DNA of 64,000 nucleotides from Yersinia canariae (lineage in GTDB: Bacteria; Pseudomonadota; Gammaproteobacteria; Enterobacterales; Enterobacteriaceae), in contig NZ_CP043727.1 in the NCBI RefSeq assembly GCF_009831415.1, positions 3,844,001-3,908,000 on the forward strand, given 5' to 3'. The number at the start of each line of letters is the position of its first letter. The first letter of the stretch is position 1. The translations under genes and the position numbers were made by a program. The notes under the pieces were generated by a model. It made no database searches. It was not told the DNA's origin and saw only the letters and a program-made list of their open reading frames with translations. Below are positions 42,980-53,209 of the stretch, one piece after another.

Positions 42980-44209
42980 CTATTCAGCCGCAGACAGGCA
43001 AATAGTTCTCGTCAACTCATATGATTTAACAAAGGAACTGATTGGCAAGAATTCAAATGGCGAATGGAAGTTATGCGCGCCAGTGAAATAGTTCGGTGTT
43101 AACAACCCTTTGCTCGATAATGCTGCGCCATCCGTACCGCCCCTCATAGGAATCACATTCGGTTCAATCCCCAACAGTGCCATGGAGGAGAAAATAAGCT
43201 CAATAGCTTTCTTATCTTCACCAATGGAATTACTGATATTGCTGTAAACATCAGTCACTGAATAACTTAACTTCGCGCGCGGATACCGTGCAGAAACCTT
43301 TGCCACCGCCTCGCCAATTGAGGTTTTACGGGCCGCAAATGATGCATTATCAAAATCACGAATCGCCATTTTCAGTTTGGCGCTGTTGGGGTTGGCAACC
43401 ATATCGGTAAACCAAACATAGCCTTCTCGCCCTTCGGTGTGTTCTGGCGTCTGTTGTGGGTCAAATTCGCTGATAATGTCATAAGCAACACGGATAGGAT
43501 TGATTAGCACATTCTTGGCTGACATGGGATGCGCCGTCACCCCCACAATATCAATCTCAGCCGAGGCCGCATTAAAGTTCTCATACACCACTTCGCCCAG
43601 TTCGCAGCAATCAATGGTGTAAGCAAAATCAACATCAAACCGCGCCAGATCCAATGCTTTGGCCCCACGCAAACCTATCTCTTCGTCGGGCACAAATGCC
43701 ACAACAATATCGCCGTGTTTATCATCCGCGCTCAGGTTTTCCAGCAGGGTCATCACCACCGTTACCGCCGCTTTATTATCCGCGCCCAACACACTGGTGC
43801 CATCGCTGAAAATAATCTCTTCACCCTGATAACGTAGAATTTCCGGGTGTTCAGCAGTGCGCAGATAAATACCTTGCTCTGGGTTCAAGCACAGGTCACT
43901 GCCGGTAAAGTGCAAGCGCTGCGGATGAATATCAGGTGACAAACCAACATCAACAGTATCAATGTGAGTAATGAAACCAATACGAGGCGCTGTCGGCTGA
44001 TTACCCGGCTTACGGGCAGTTACCGTTGCATGTTCATCAATAATGATATCTTCCAGCCCCAACTGCCGCAGTTCGTCAGCCAACATTTGGGCCATTTTAT
44101 GTTGCCCCGCCGTGCTGGGCAGAGTGTCAGAGGCGGCATCACTCTGACTGCTGACAGACAGATAGCGAAAAAAACGTTGAGTCAGTTGTTCTGAGAGTGC
44201 GATTGTCAT
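42980..44209 (-). CDS. pepT: Peptidase T (tripeptidase)
   Basis: 409 residues, as in E. coli PepT (408). M20 zinc-peptidase landmarks: GFITHIDTVD (first metal His and nearby Asp), GTSVLGADNKA (bridging Asp), PDEEIGLRGA (catalytic Glu pair) and the C-terminal GAHNFHSPFEF. It removes the N-terminal residue from tripeptides in the cytoplasm. The adjacent AbgT-type transporter gene is upstream on the same strand, 33 bases away, hinting at co-transcription. Confidence 0.95.
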   Translation of the reverse strand: MTIALSEQLTQRFFRYLSVSSQSDAASDTLPSTAGQHKMAQMLADELRQLGLEDIIIDEHATVTARKPGNQPTAPRIGFITHIDTVDVGLSPDIHPQRLHFTGSDLCLNPEQGIYLRTAEHPEILRYQGEEIIFSDGTSVLGADNKAAVTVVMTLLENLSADDKHGDIVVAFVPDEEIGLRGAKALDLARFDVDFAYTIDCCELGEVVYENFNAASAEIDIVGVTAHPMSAKNVLINPIRVAYDIISEFDPQQTPEHTEGREGYVWFTDMVANPNSAKLKMAIRDFDNASFAARKTSIGEAVAKVSARYPRAKLSYSVTDVYSNISNSIGEDKKAIELIFSSMALLGIEPNVIPMRGGTDGAALSSKGLLTPNYFTGAHNFHSPFEFLPISSFVKSYELTRTICLSAAE

Positions 44210-44242
44210 TTCTTATTCCTTATTTATTTTATTTTTAGACTA

Positions 44243-45799
44243 TTAGTGGGTCGCCGGGTAGGTGTAGCCGCTTTGGAACCCCAACGGAATACCCAGCCCC
44301 CAGAACAAATACAGCATCAGAGTTAGCACGATGGTCAGCCCAAGGGTATAAGGCAGCATCATGGCACAGAGTGTTCCGACCCCCGTTTTAGAGCAATATT
44401 GGCGGCAATACATGATGATTAAAGGATAGAAAGCAAACATCGGCGTCGAAATGTTTACAGTAGAACTGACGCGGAAACTGGCCTGCGTCAGCTCCGGTGA
44501 AATGCCCACAGCCATTAACATGGGAACTAATACCGGAGCCAGAATTGACCATTTAGACGATGCAGAAGTAATAATAATGTCCAGCGCGCAAGACAGCAGA
44601 ATCACCCCAAGAATAGTGAATCCGGCGGGCATCGCCAGTGTACGCAAGAAGTCAGCCCCTGAGATGGCGAGCAACGTGCCAATATTGGAATGGCTGAATG
44701 AGTATAGGAACTGCGCACAGAAGAAACTGAAAACTAAAAACGAAACTAATGAGCGAGTGATGTTTTCCATGCTGCTGGTGACATCTTTCGTGCTCTTAAA
44801 GGTGCCCGCGCTAAAACCGTAAATCAGGCCAGGAATGGCAAACATGAAGAACAGTAACGGTACAATTGCTTGCATGATAGGCGCGTCAGGGCGGGTTAAA
44901 CTCCCCTCAGGTGAGCGCAGTAAAGAGTTATCGGGGTACAAAGCTGCCGCCAGACCAATCAACATCAACAACATGGTCAACCCCGCTTTTCTAAATGCTT
45001 TACTCTCGCGCGGAGTGACTTTTTGCAGTTCATCATTGTTATCGAGCACACTGAGAGAGTCATTCAGTGGCATTGATTTAATCAGACGCGGCTCAACAAC
45101 TTTCTCAGTAATAAACCAGCACACCAAAATCACCGCAAAAGTGCTGCCAAAACTAAGGAAATAGTTACATAACACATTGACGTTATAACTCGGGTCAATA
45201 ATATTTGCCGCACCCTGAGTGAAGCCTTGCATGATTGGGTCAATAATTGACGGGGTGTAACTGGCCGAAAATCCCCCGGCTAACCCGGCAAAAGCGGCGG
45301 CAATACCTGCAAGCGGGTGACGACCACTGGCATAAAACATCATGGCTGATACCGGCATTAAAATCACGTAAGCCGAGTCAGATGCAACATGGCTGACCAC
45401 ACCAATAAAAATGACCGCCGGCGTCAAAATGCGCTGCGGCGTAACATTAAGCATCTTTTTCAACATCACCTGAATAAAGCCGCTGCCTTCTGCAATCCCA
45501 ATACCCAGTGTTGCGACAATAGTAATTGCCAGTGGTGGGAAATTAATAAAGTTTTTGACCATAGTAGTAATAAAGGTCACCAGCTCAACGGGCGCCAGCA
45601 TATTGGTCACTTTGATCTGAGAGCCGGTCAGGGGGTGATAATAATCAAAATTGATAAATGACAAGCCAAAGGAGAGCGCCCAGCACACGCCCAATGCATA
45701 AATAAAAAGCATAGTGATATCTGGCATTGCATTACCAATGCGCTCGATAGTATTAAGTATTCCGGTTTGCCGGTTTTCTTGCGGTTCTACTGATGACAT
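44243..45799 (-). CDS. AbgT-family transporter (p-aminobenzoyl-glutamate type)
   Basis: 518 residues from the ATG at 45799, which follows an AGGACAGG ribosome site; the frame extends further upstream but without support. About 12 membrane segments; family stretches include VSHVASDSAYVILMPVSAMM, FAGLAGGFSASYTPSI and the C-terminal SSTVNISTPMFAFYPLI. AbgT proteins carry aminobenzoyl-glutamate or, in some species, export sulfonamides. Coupling with pepT suggests a peptide-like substrate. Confidence 0.88.
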   Translation of the reverse strand: MSSVEPQENRQTGILNTIERIGNAMPDITMLFIYALGVCWALSFGLSFINFDYYHPLTGSQIKVTNMLAPVELVTFITTMVKNFINFPPLAITIVATLGIGIAEGSGFIQVMLKKMLNVTPQRILTPAVIFIGVVSHVASDSAYVILMPVSAMMFYASGRHPLAGIAAAFAGLAGGFSASYTPSIIDPIMQGFTQGAANIIDPSYNVNVLCNYFLSFGSTFAVILVCWFITEKVVEPRLIKSMPLNDSLSVLDNNDELQKVTPRESKAFRKAGLTMLLMLIGLAAALYPDNSLLRSPEGSLTRPDAPIMQAIVPLLFFMFAIPGLIYGFSAGTFKSTKDVTSSMENITRSLVSFLVFSFFCAQFLYSFSHSNIGTLLAISGADFLRTLAMPAGFTILGVILLSCALDIIITSASSKWSILAPVLVPMLMAVGISPELTQASFRVSSTVNISTPMFAFYPLIIMYCRQYCSKTGVGTLCAMMLPYTLGLTIVLTLMLYLFWGLGIPLGFQSGYTYPATH

Positions 45800-46548
45800 A
45801 TCCTGTCCTTTCCCTTTAAAGAGGCCATAGCCAAAACGGACAGAAAATACACGTGACTTCCTGTCGCGATAGAGTGATTGCATGATGTGGGAGAAGATAA
45901 AACCAAAAACTAATGGGGTAACAAACCAATAAACCCTATAAATAGAAAACAAAATCAATAACTAACATTATGAAAAATATGATATTTTTATGCTCAATTT
46001 TTATAACAAAAATCAGAATGCGTCAATTTAATTTCATTACTCATTCAACCCAATATAATATTAAGCACTCTAGATGTGGTAAATAACTAAATTTAACATC
46101 GATAAATAACAAGTCATGAGATTAATATCCCATTAATGGGATAAATTAAAAAATATAAAACCAAAACAACGCGCTACAGACTCCTTCATTATTGATATTT
46201 ATCCGCACACTTTTCACGACAAAAAACGGCACATACCTGTTGATATGTGTAATGAATAGCTCTGCTAATTCTATGAAAATACTGTAGCCGCATACCATGC
46301 ACTATTGAATTAACTTATTGAATTTATATGTATTTATATGAAATTAATAAAAAACAGAATATAAGAGAAATGCATAATATCAATAGTCTTAACCGAAATA
46401 TCTCACCGACACACACTGTTTGATACCTTTTTTATTGGCTACTTCTTTAAGCGCTGGCGCTCTACATTAATTTGGTAGAACGCCCCAGTGTTATATAGTA
46501 TCCAGTTATGGGCGCACAAAAGACACTAAATGGGCAGGTTATGTACAG
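45800..46548. promoter_or_regulatory. Long A+T-rich intergenic region with a perfect palindrome
   Basis: 749 bases without a convincing gene. TATCCCATTAATGGGATA at 46126-46143 is an exact 18-base palindrome, about 330 bases upstream of the AbgT-type gene. Elsewhere the region is A/T runs. The gene-proximal end near 46456-46484 holds the hairpin listed separately. Confidence 0.5.
46456..46484 (-). terminator. Terminator-like hairpin after the isochorismatase-like gene
   Basis: Read on the minus strand, GGCGTTCTAC (46484-46475) pairs with GTAGAGCGCC (46465-46456), with one U-G wobble and a 9-base loop. It lies about 65 bases after the hydrolase stop. The run of T after it is poor. Confidence 0.45.
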
Positions 46549-47082
46549 TTAACCAGCCCAATCAACCAGGATTTGCTGCGTTGATTTTACTGTAATACGG
46601 TTACCTGGAATTGCCAGTTCTGACCAAACCTCATTGTGTTGCGCGATAAGTTGCTGGGCTGTGGCATATTGCCTGTCCGCAGTCGTATGGGCATCGGAAG
46701 CAATTGTCAGGGCATACCCTTTACTGGCAGCAATTTTAATAGTGGTATCAACACAGTAATCAGTGGCGCAACCACAGATGGTCAAATGAGTGGTTCCCAA
46801 CTCAGCAATGACATTATCAAGTGAAGTGCGATAAAACGAATCACAGGCCGTTTTGTTTACATAAATCGCACCTTCTGGGCGATAAAGTTCCGGCAACAAC
46901 TGCCACAACTCACTCCCTTCCGTCATTTCACCTTCAATATGCTGTATGAAAATAATCTGATCGGCATGATCTGTTAGTTGGTTAATACGCGCTATTCGAC
47001 CTAGGCTGTCAAAGCGGGGATTAGCAAAAACGCCAATTTGCATATCAATAACAATAACAATATTTTCTTTGATCACAGCCAA
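46549..47082 (-). CDS. Isochorismatase-like cysteine hydrolase
   Basis: 177 residues. The catalytic triad pattern is present: Asp in VIVIDMQIG, Lys in YVNKTACDSF and Cys in ICGCATDYCVDTT. The family includes nicotinamidase, ureidoacrylate hydrolase and isochorismatase-like enzymes; the substrate is not resolved. It stands alone between two long gaps. Confidence 0.86.
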   Translation of the reverse strand: MAVIKENIVIVIDMQIGVFANPRFDSLGRIARINQLTDHADQIIFIQHIEGEMTEGSELWQLLPELYRPEGAIYVNKTACDSFYRTSLDNVIAELGTTHLTICGCATDYCVDTTIKIAASKGYALTIASDAHTTADRQYATAQQLIAQHNEVWSELAIPGNRITVKSTQQILVDWAG

Positions 47083-47410
47083 CCTCTATTTTGATGTGAA
47101 AACACGGACTCAGCCAGAGCAGTGTAACAGCCAACAATGCAGTAGCTGAAATAGATTGCTTGCTGGTCGCCGCTCTTTATCAACTTCGATCAGCTTATCT
47201 TCAGTTTCCCTGTGATGTAGTACAAGCACACATAAAATTGTCTTCTGGCACAGCCCGAGTGGCGAGGGATATTGCTGATGGATGATGGTGCAGCTCAGTT
47301 AAGCATTCAAGAGTGAGATTCAATGCCGCGTGATGATTGATAAGTCTTTATTCGTATATAACAGCCCACTTCCCATAAGCAGGCTATTATTTTTGATGTT
47401 AAAAACGCGC
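47083..47410. other. Intergenic gap; end holds a terminator-like hairpin
   Basis: 328 bases. At 47363-47385 AGCC...GGCT with inner CTT/AAG pairs gives a hairpin; on the plus strand ATTATTTTT follows. On the minus strand it would end the cueP transcript weakly. Apart from that I see no gene or repeat. Confidence 0.4.
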
Positions 47411-47971
47411 TTATTTCTTCAGTTGTAATGTCGTCATGCAAGTTTGATTTTCAACTTGGGTCGCAAAAGGTGATGTAGCCTTAAGGCCTTGATAACTCAC
47501 TTCAATCGTACCTTCAGTGTTACGTGGTAACCACACCCCAATAAAACCATTCTGATAGCTGGTGAGTTTATCTTGCAAGATAATGTTCCCCGTTTTATCA
47601 GTAATTTTCACATCGAATGGAGTATTAGCTAATTCACCACGACAGCCAGAAAGGCTGTGGTTAAAACAGGGGTGGGTTTGTTTTATATAAGGCGCAAATG
47701 AAAGATAGAACTTATCCCCCAGCGGGAAAGAGAACTGTTGTTGCCCGTCCGATAATGTCAGTTCAGTCCCTGTTACCGAAGCAGAATAGGCCAAAGGACG
47801 CTCTTGTTTAGATTGATCGATGGCCTCAATCATTTGTTCAGTGGTTTTTCCAGATAAACCATGCTGAGCCAAAAATTCCGTTTGAGTTGTAGCCGAGGCA
47901 AAGTGGCTGAAAGTGATGGCGGCAAAAGCAACAATCGCCCAGCGCGTTACCGCAGCAAATGTTTTATTCAT
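47411..47971 (-). CDS. cueP: CueP, periplasmic copper-binding protein
   Basis: 186 residues from MNKTFAAVTRWAIVAFAAIT (signal peptide ending near SA/TT). Conserved tracts LSDGQQQFSFPLGDKFYLSF, THPCFNHSLSGC and SYQNGFIGVWLPRN identify CueP. Cysteines at 102, 110 and 178 have the same spacing (8 and 68) as the three copper-site cysteines reported for Salmonella CueP (96, 104, 172). It buffers periplasmic copper and supplies it to SodC in Salmonella. A MerR/CueR-type promoter lies upstream. Confidence 0.93.
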   Translation of the reverse strand: MNKTFAAVTRWAIVAFAAITFSHFASATTQTEFLAQHGLSGKTTEQMIEAIDQSKQERPLAYSASVTGTELTLSDGQQQFSFPLGDKFYLSFAPYIKQTHPCFNHSLSGCRGELANTPFDVKITDKTGNIILQDKLTSYQNGFIGVWLPRNTEGTIEVSYQGLKATSPFATQVENQTCMTTLQLKK

Positions 47972-48019
47972 TATGTTGTGCCCTTCAATAAGAGAAATAT
48001 ATTTTATAAGGTGAGCCAT

Positions 48020-48050
48020 AATCTAAACCCTCCCCTTAGGAGAGGGTCAA
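48020..48050 (-). promoter_or_regulatory. CueR-type (MerR family) promoter of cueP
   Basis: On the minus strand TTGACC (-35, 48050-48045) and TAGATT (-10, 48025-48020) are separated by 19 bases. The long spacer is filled by a 21-base dyad (48027-48047) with arms ACCCTC and GAGGGT. The overlong spacer and centred dyad are the hallmark of MerR-family activation, here presumably by CueR and copper. It lies 49-79 bases before the cueP ATG. Confidence 0.85.
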
Positions 48051-48143
48051 AGATAGATTTGAATAGAAAGGTAAACCATTGTATAGAAATGAATTTTATT
48101 GATCTAAATCAAATTAAAAACGTGATATCACCCTCAACTCACA

Positions 48144-49646
48144 TTAATTAATATCAGGGTGCTGAGCAATCAAGTTCTTTCTCTTTTTCTCAAGGTCGGC
48201 AATTTGCTGATCAATATCTTCTATATTCTGTTCAATGTTGTCATGGTGTTCCTGCAATATTTCTTTGGCCTCGGCTCTATCTGAAGCCGCAGGAGTCGCC
48301 CCTTTCAATGGCATATTTGCAGTTTCTTTCATAAAGACTCCAGTCACCAAGCCAATAACCGCTACCACCATCAAATAATAAGCCGGCATAAACAGATTTT
48401 GTGTGGTCTCGACCAACCAAGCGGCAACTGTTGGCGTCAAACCTGCAGCTAACACCGAGATATTAAAGGCAATAGCTAATGCGCTATAGCGTATATGAGT
48501 TGGGAACATCGCCGGTAATATGGATGCCATCACACCGGTAAAACAATTAAGTAAAATCGCCAGAATCAACAAGCCACAAAATATCAAACCGATAATGCCA
48601 CTGTTAATCAAAATGAAACTAGGGATGGCAAGAACAAACAGCCCAATACTACCGCAGATAACAAAAGGTTTACGACCAAATCGGTCACTCATTAAACCCA
48701 TAACCGGTTGGACGAACAACATACCAAGCATAATAGCGATAATAATCAATACACCGTGGTCTTCAGAATAATGCAGACTGTGAGACAGATAACTCGGCAT
48801 ATAGGTCAACAACATGTAATAAGTGACATTCGTTGCGATCACCATGCCGACACAAATAGTCAGATTTTTCCATTGCTTGGTGAGAATTTCACGGAAAGAG
48901 ACTTTCGGTGGCTGGGCAATATTATGGCGAGAGTCATTATCAATTTTATCAACATGCTGCTGGAAGGTGGGCGTCTCTTCAAGCGCATGGCGTAAATAGA
49001 TGCCAATTAGCCCTAATGGTGCCGCCACAAAGAACGGAATACGCCATCCCCATTCAAGGAAACTGGCTTCACCCACGATACTGGAAATAAGCAGAACAAC
49101 CCCAGCTCCGAGAACAAAACCGGCAATAGAACCAAAATCTAACCAACTGCCGAGGAAACCACGCTTTCTGTCCGGTGAATATTCAGCCACAAAAATAGCC
49201 GCGCCGGTATATTCGCCACCCACCGAAAAGCCCTGAGCTAATTTTGCTAATAACAACAGTATGGGTGCCCAAATACCTATCGAGGCATAGGAGGGAATTA
49301 ACCCAATACAAAATGTACTGACTGACATAATAATGATGGTGACAGACAGAACTTTTTGCCGCCCATACTTGTCACCCAACGCACCAAAGAATAAGCCGCC
49401 GAGAGGCCGAACCAAGAAAGGAACGGAAAAAGTCGCCAATGCCGCGATCATTTGAATACCGGGGTCTGCACCGGGGAAAAATACCTGACCGAGTGCGAAT
49501 GCAACAAAACCATACACACCAAAGTCAAACCACTCCATGGCGTTACCCAAAGCAGCAGCCGTGATAGCCTTCTTCAATTTGGCATCATCAATGATAGTAA
49601 TGTCATTGATTTGCATAGGTTTAACACTCTTTCTTCGTAGTCCCAT
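48144..49646 (-). CDS. proP: ProP, proline/glycine-betaine osmosensing symporter
   Basis: 500 residues from MGLRRKSVKPMQINDITIID; AAGGAAG precedes this ATG. The sequence matches E. coli ProP closely along its length from memory (LGNAMEWFDFGVYGFVAFAL, GFSVGGEYTGAAIFVAEYSP, DRFGRKPF). The C-terminus forms the ProP coiled coil (HHDNIEQNIEDIDQQIADLE). It imports compatible solutes on osmotic upshift. The N-terminal ATG at 49682 is in frame but unsupported. Confidence 0.97.
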   Translation of the reverse strand: MGLRRKSVKPMQINDITIIDDAKLKKAITAAALGNAMEWFDFGVYGFVAFALGQVFFPGADPGIQMIAALATFSVPFLVRPLGGLFFGALGDKYGRQKVLSVTIIIMSVSTFCIGLIPSYASIGIWAPILLLLAKLAQGFSVGGEYTGAAIFVAEYSPDRKRGFLGSWLDFGSIAGFVLGAGVVLLISSIVGEASFLEWGWRIPFFVAAPLGLIGIYLRHALEETPTFQQHVDKIDNDSRHNIAQPPKVSFREILTKQWKNLTICVGMVIATNVTYYMLLTYMPSYLSHSLHYSEDHGVLIIIAIMLGMLFVQPVMGLMSDRFGRKPFVICGSIGLFVLAIPSFILINSGIIGLIFCGLLILAILLNCFTGVMASILPAMFPTHIRYSALAIAFNISVLAAGLTPTVAAWLVETTQNLFMPAYYLMVVAVIGLVTGVFMKETANMPLKGATPAASDRAEAKEILQEHHDNIEQNIEDIDQQIADLEKKRKNLIAQHPDIN

Positions 49647-50071
49647 TTTTTCTTCCTTATGTTCCCAATAGTTCCACTGCATAAAGTATGAAAATGATGA
49701 CGCGCAGCAATACCCATTAAAAAAATCAAATTTTTGTAAGATGTTTATAAGAATAGTTGTAAAACGAGGAGATTTGTAGGGTGGCTCAACCTGAAATCAT
49801 TAGATAGATTAACTTATTATCGTCCAAAATGCATGTTTGATAACAATCAAAATCAGTATTTAGTGGGTTTTAATCCTATTATTGTCTGAATAATCAGGCA
49901 TATATACCGCAATAACCAAAAGGTCTATAAGCAAGCCTTATATACCCCTTAATTCTGATGCCGCTGATGTTCAAATATTTAGGCGGTGAGCTGATACCAG
50001 ACTTTTCAGGTCTGTATATCAACTCACCGCCAGTAATACTACTTTTGTGCAGGAAATCACATTCTCATGGA
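49647..50071. other. proP promoter region and long hairpin after the RND operon
   Basis: The proP end is A/T rich. At 49982-50031 a long stem pairs GGCGGTGAG (49982-49990) with CTCACCGCC (50023-50031), with further pairing TGATA/TATCA and CAGAC/GTCTG inside. It lies 40 bases after the RND pump stop and probably ends or protects that leftward transcript. Confidence 0.65.
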
Positions 50072-53000
50072 TTAATGCTGCGGGTCTTTATCAGAAGGTT
50101 GTTTGCCTTTTTTTGTCCATTCACGCAGCCGCTGAATGTGCAGATACAGCGCTGGGATAAACAAGATCCCCACAGCAGTGGCCATTAGCATGCCGCCAAA
50201 CACGGTAATACCTATAATCTGGCGGCTCATCGCACCCGCACCACTGGCAAAGACCAGCGGCATCACGCCGAGAATAAATGAAATTGCCGTCATCATTACC
50301 GCACGAAAACGCTGTTTGGCCCCATCTTGCGCCGCCTGAGCAATCGTCGCCCCCTCTTCCCGCCGGGCTTTGGAGAATTCAACAATCAATATCGCATTCT
50401 TGGCCGCCAACCCTATCAATAGTACCAGCCCGATTTGCGCATACACGTCGTTAGCGAAGCCCATAACTGACAACCCGGCTACCGCCCCCCCAACAGCAAA
50501 CACCACCGACAGAATCACCACCAGCGGGATACTCCAGCTCTCATACTGAGCAACCAGGAACAGATACGCGAATACCAATGCAGCCAGATAAATAAACACC
50601 ACCTGCCCGCCGGTTTGCTGCTCCTGCCATGACATCCCGCTCCAGCTATAGCTGTAGCCTTGCGGTAAATTTTGCGCCAATAGCGCTTCCATTGCCGCCA
50701 TTGCCTGCCCCGAACTGGCCCCATCAGCCGCAGAACCACTAATTGCAACCGAAGGGAACTGGTTGAAATTACTGATAAAAGGCGCGCCAACTGACGGCGT
50801 CAAAATGACCAGATTCGCCAGGCTGACCAATGCGCCGTTATCACTGCGCACATTCAAACTATTTATCTGCGCAGTGCGCTGACGGAAATCCATATCATTT
50901 TGTAATTGCACCCGGAACATGCGGTTATTGATAGTGAAATCACCGGCATTCATCCCCCCGAGTGAGGTTTGTAATGTCTGGAAAATGCGGCTGACCGGCA
51001 CTTGTAATAATGCCGCACGGGAGCGGTCGATACTCAGATTGACTTCAGGTACTGAAGCACTGAATGTCGTGAACACTCGGCTCAGTTTCGGATCCTGATT
51101 GGCAGCAAAAATAATCCCCTGACTGACTTGCGCCAGCTCCTGCGGAGTCTGCCCCAGCAGGGCTTGAATCCGCAAATCAAAACCGGACGCACTGCCCAAA
51201 CCGGCTATCGCCGGTGGATTGACAGCCATGATCATCGCCGAGGGAATCGCCGCCAGATTAGCCTGAATATTCGCCAACACTTGATCAATATGCGGCCGCT
51301 GCCCCCAAGGTTTGAGCATCACAATAGCAAAACCCGCATTAGGAGAATTATTACCGCTGAGCAAGCTAAAGCCGGTAATTTTTATGACATCCTCAACAGC
51401 ATCGTTAGCGGTTACCTGCTGATACATCTGATCCATTACCGTCTGGGTACGATTTAGAGAAGCGCCATCAGGCAGTTGCAAACTGACAAAGAAATAGCCT
51501 TGATCCTCTTCTGGCAAAAAGGAGGTCGGCAGGCGGGTATAACCCCACCAGGTAGCGAACCCCACCAATAGCAGGGCTATGATACTGAATACGGCACGGC
51601 TACTGATTCGCCCCGTCAATGCAACATAGCCATCACGGGCACTGTCCAAACCGCGGTTAATTCCTCCAAATATCCCAGTGTTCGACAATGTCCGGCGCTT
51701 AAGTAATACCGCACACAGTGCCGGACTTAGCGTTAACGCATTGATACTAGATAAAATAACGGCGGCCGAGAGTGTGACAGCGAACTGCCGATACAGCTCA
51801 CCTACAATGCCCGGTAAAATAGCGATGGGCACAAATACCGCCATCAGCACCAGTGTGGTGGCAATAATTGGCCCGGCAATCTGGCTCATTGCCTGTTTGG
51901 TTGCTTCTGCTGGCGTGAGATTCGGATCATTTGATAATAGGCGTTCGACGTTTTCGACCACGACAATGGCGTCATCCACCACGATGGTCAGGGCCAAAAT
52001 GATAGCAAACAAACTGAGGGTATTGGCTGAGTAACCAAAGACATACAGCACAGCAAAAGTACCCAACAGCGAAACCGGAATGGTGAGCGCGACAATAAAA
52101 GTCGCCCGCATACTTTGTAAAAACAGATACACCACCGCCAGCACCACAATGAGGGTCAAGGTCAGTGAGAGTGCAATTTCATGCAAGGTGGCGGTGACGG
52201 GTAAAGTGGAGTCGTAATTGATTTCATAGGTCAGATCCGGCGGAAAAGAGGCCGACAGACGGGCCATTTCATCCCGGACGCCATTTGCCACATTTAATGC
52301 ATTAGCACCGGGTACCGGGTAAACCACTAAGAATGCCGATTCAGTCTGATTTTGCGCCGCACTGACCTGATAATTCTGCGCCCCTAATGCCACACGGGCC
52401 ACATCACCCAGCCGAATCATACCGCCTTGTGGATTACTGCGAATAATAACATTGGCAAATTCTTGTGGGTCGGTAAGTCGCCCCTGCCCACTGATGGTCA
52501 GAGTTTGCTGTTGGTCGGGCATCGACGGTGATGAACCAATCTGCCCAGCCGCGGCCTGTACGTTCTGTTGTTGTAATGCAGCGATAATGTCTTGCACGCT
52601 AACATTTAGCGACTCCATGCGTTGTGGATTCAACCACACACGCATGCTGTAATCGCGGGCCCCAAAGACCTGCACATCACCAACACCATTGATACGCGCA
52701 ATAGCATCACGCAACTGTATGCTGGTGTAGTTACTGACAAACAGGGCGTCGTGGGTCTGCTTTGGTGAAAAGACACTGACCCCCAATAGCAGGTTAGAGG
52801 CCCGTTTACGCACCGAAATGCCATTTTCATTCACTTCCGCAGGGAGTTGGGCACTCACCTGAGAAATACGGTTTTGCACCTCAACCGCCGCCATATCCGG
52901 ATCCGTGCCACTGGCGAAAGTGATACTCAGTTGATAGCTGCCGTTATTGCCACTGGTGGACTCCATATAGAGCATATTGCTGACACCATTGACCTGCGCC

Positions 53001-53197
53001 TCCAGCGGAGACGCAATAGCTTGCGCCACATCGCGGGCGCTGGCTCCAGGATAAACGGCACTGACCGACACCACTGGCGGCGTGATATCAGGGTATTGCT
53101 CGACAGGAATAACATGTAATGATACCCAACCAACAATGGTTATCACCAATGCAATAACAATGGCGAATTTGGGACGACGGATAAAGAAATGCAGCAT
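50072..53197 (-). CDS. RND multidrug efflux pump (AcrB/HAE1 family)
   Basis: 1041 residues. Hallmarks: N-terminal [20 protein letters not shown], the proton-relay pair Asp-Asp in [18 protein letters not shown], the FxGxxR-like loops, and the C-terminal [20 protein letters not shown] with [11 protein letters not shown]. It should extrude drugs, bile salts or dyes in a trimer. It is last in a two-gene operon with its adaptor; no outer-membrane factor is adjacent, so it likely uses TolC or the MdtP-like channel. Confidence 0.94.
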   Translation of the reverse strand: MLHFFIRRPKFAIVIALVITIVGWVSLHVIPVEQYPDITPPVVSVSAVYPGASARDVAQAIASPLEAQVNGVSNMLYMESTSGNNGSYQLSITFASGTDPDMAAVEVQNRISQVSAQLPAEVNENGISVRKRASNLLLGVSVFSPKQTHDALFVSNYTSIQLRDAIARINGVGDVQVFGARDYSMRVWLNPQRMESLNVSVQDIIAALQQQNVQAAAGQIGSSPSMPDQQQTLTISGQGRLTDPQEFANVIIRSNPQGGMIRLGDVARVALGAQNYQVSAAQNQTESAFLVVYPVPGANALNVANGVRDEMARLSASFPPDLTYEINYDSTLPVTATLHEIALSLTLTLIVVLAVVYLFLQSMRATFIVALTIPVSLLGTFAVLYVFGYSANTLSLFAIILALTIVVDDAIVVVENVERLLSNDPNLTPAEATKQAMSQIAGPIIATTLVLMAVFVPIAILPGIVGELYRQFAVTLSAAVILSSINALTLSPALCAVLLKRRTLSNTGIFGGINRGLDSARDGYVALTGRISSRAVFSIIALLLVGFATWWGYTRLPTSFLPEEDQGYFFVSLQLPDGASLNRTQTVMDQMYQQVTANDAVEDVIKITGFSLLSGNNSPNAGFAIVMLKPWGQRPHIDQVLANIQANLAAIPSAMIMAVNPPAIAGLGSASGFDLRIQALLGQTPQELAQVSQGIIFAANQDPKLSRVFTTFSASVPEVNLSIDRSRAALLQVPVSRIFQTLQTSLGGMNAGDFTINNRMFRVQLQNDMDFRQRTAQINSLNVRSDNGALVSLANLVILTPSVGAPFISNFNQFPSVAISGSAADGASSGQAMAAMEALLAQNLPQGYSYSWSGMSWQEQQTGGQVVFIYLAALVFAYLFLVAQYESWSIPLVVILSVVFAVGGAVAGLSVMGFANDVYAQIGLVLLIGLAAKNAILIVEFSKARREEGATIAQAAQDGAKQRFRAVMMTAISFILGVMPLVFASGAGAMSRQIIGITVFGGMLMATAVGILFIPALYLHIQRLREWTKKGKQPSDKDPQH

Positions 53198-53209
53198 CTG
53201 GCCTTCCCC

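Noticed and set aside
47110..47160. Possible ERIC end (AGCCAACAATGCAGTAGCTGAAATA)
   Set aside because: Only a few short words match and the pairing partner is missing. The two accepted ERIC sites match over longer spans.
47083..47410. Remnant gene in the gap upstream of the isochorismatase-like gene
   Set aside because: One minus-strand frame stays open for a while but has no start, no ribosome site and no recognisable family.
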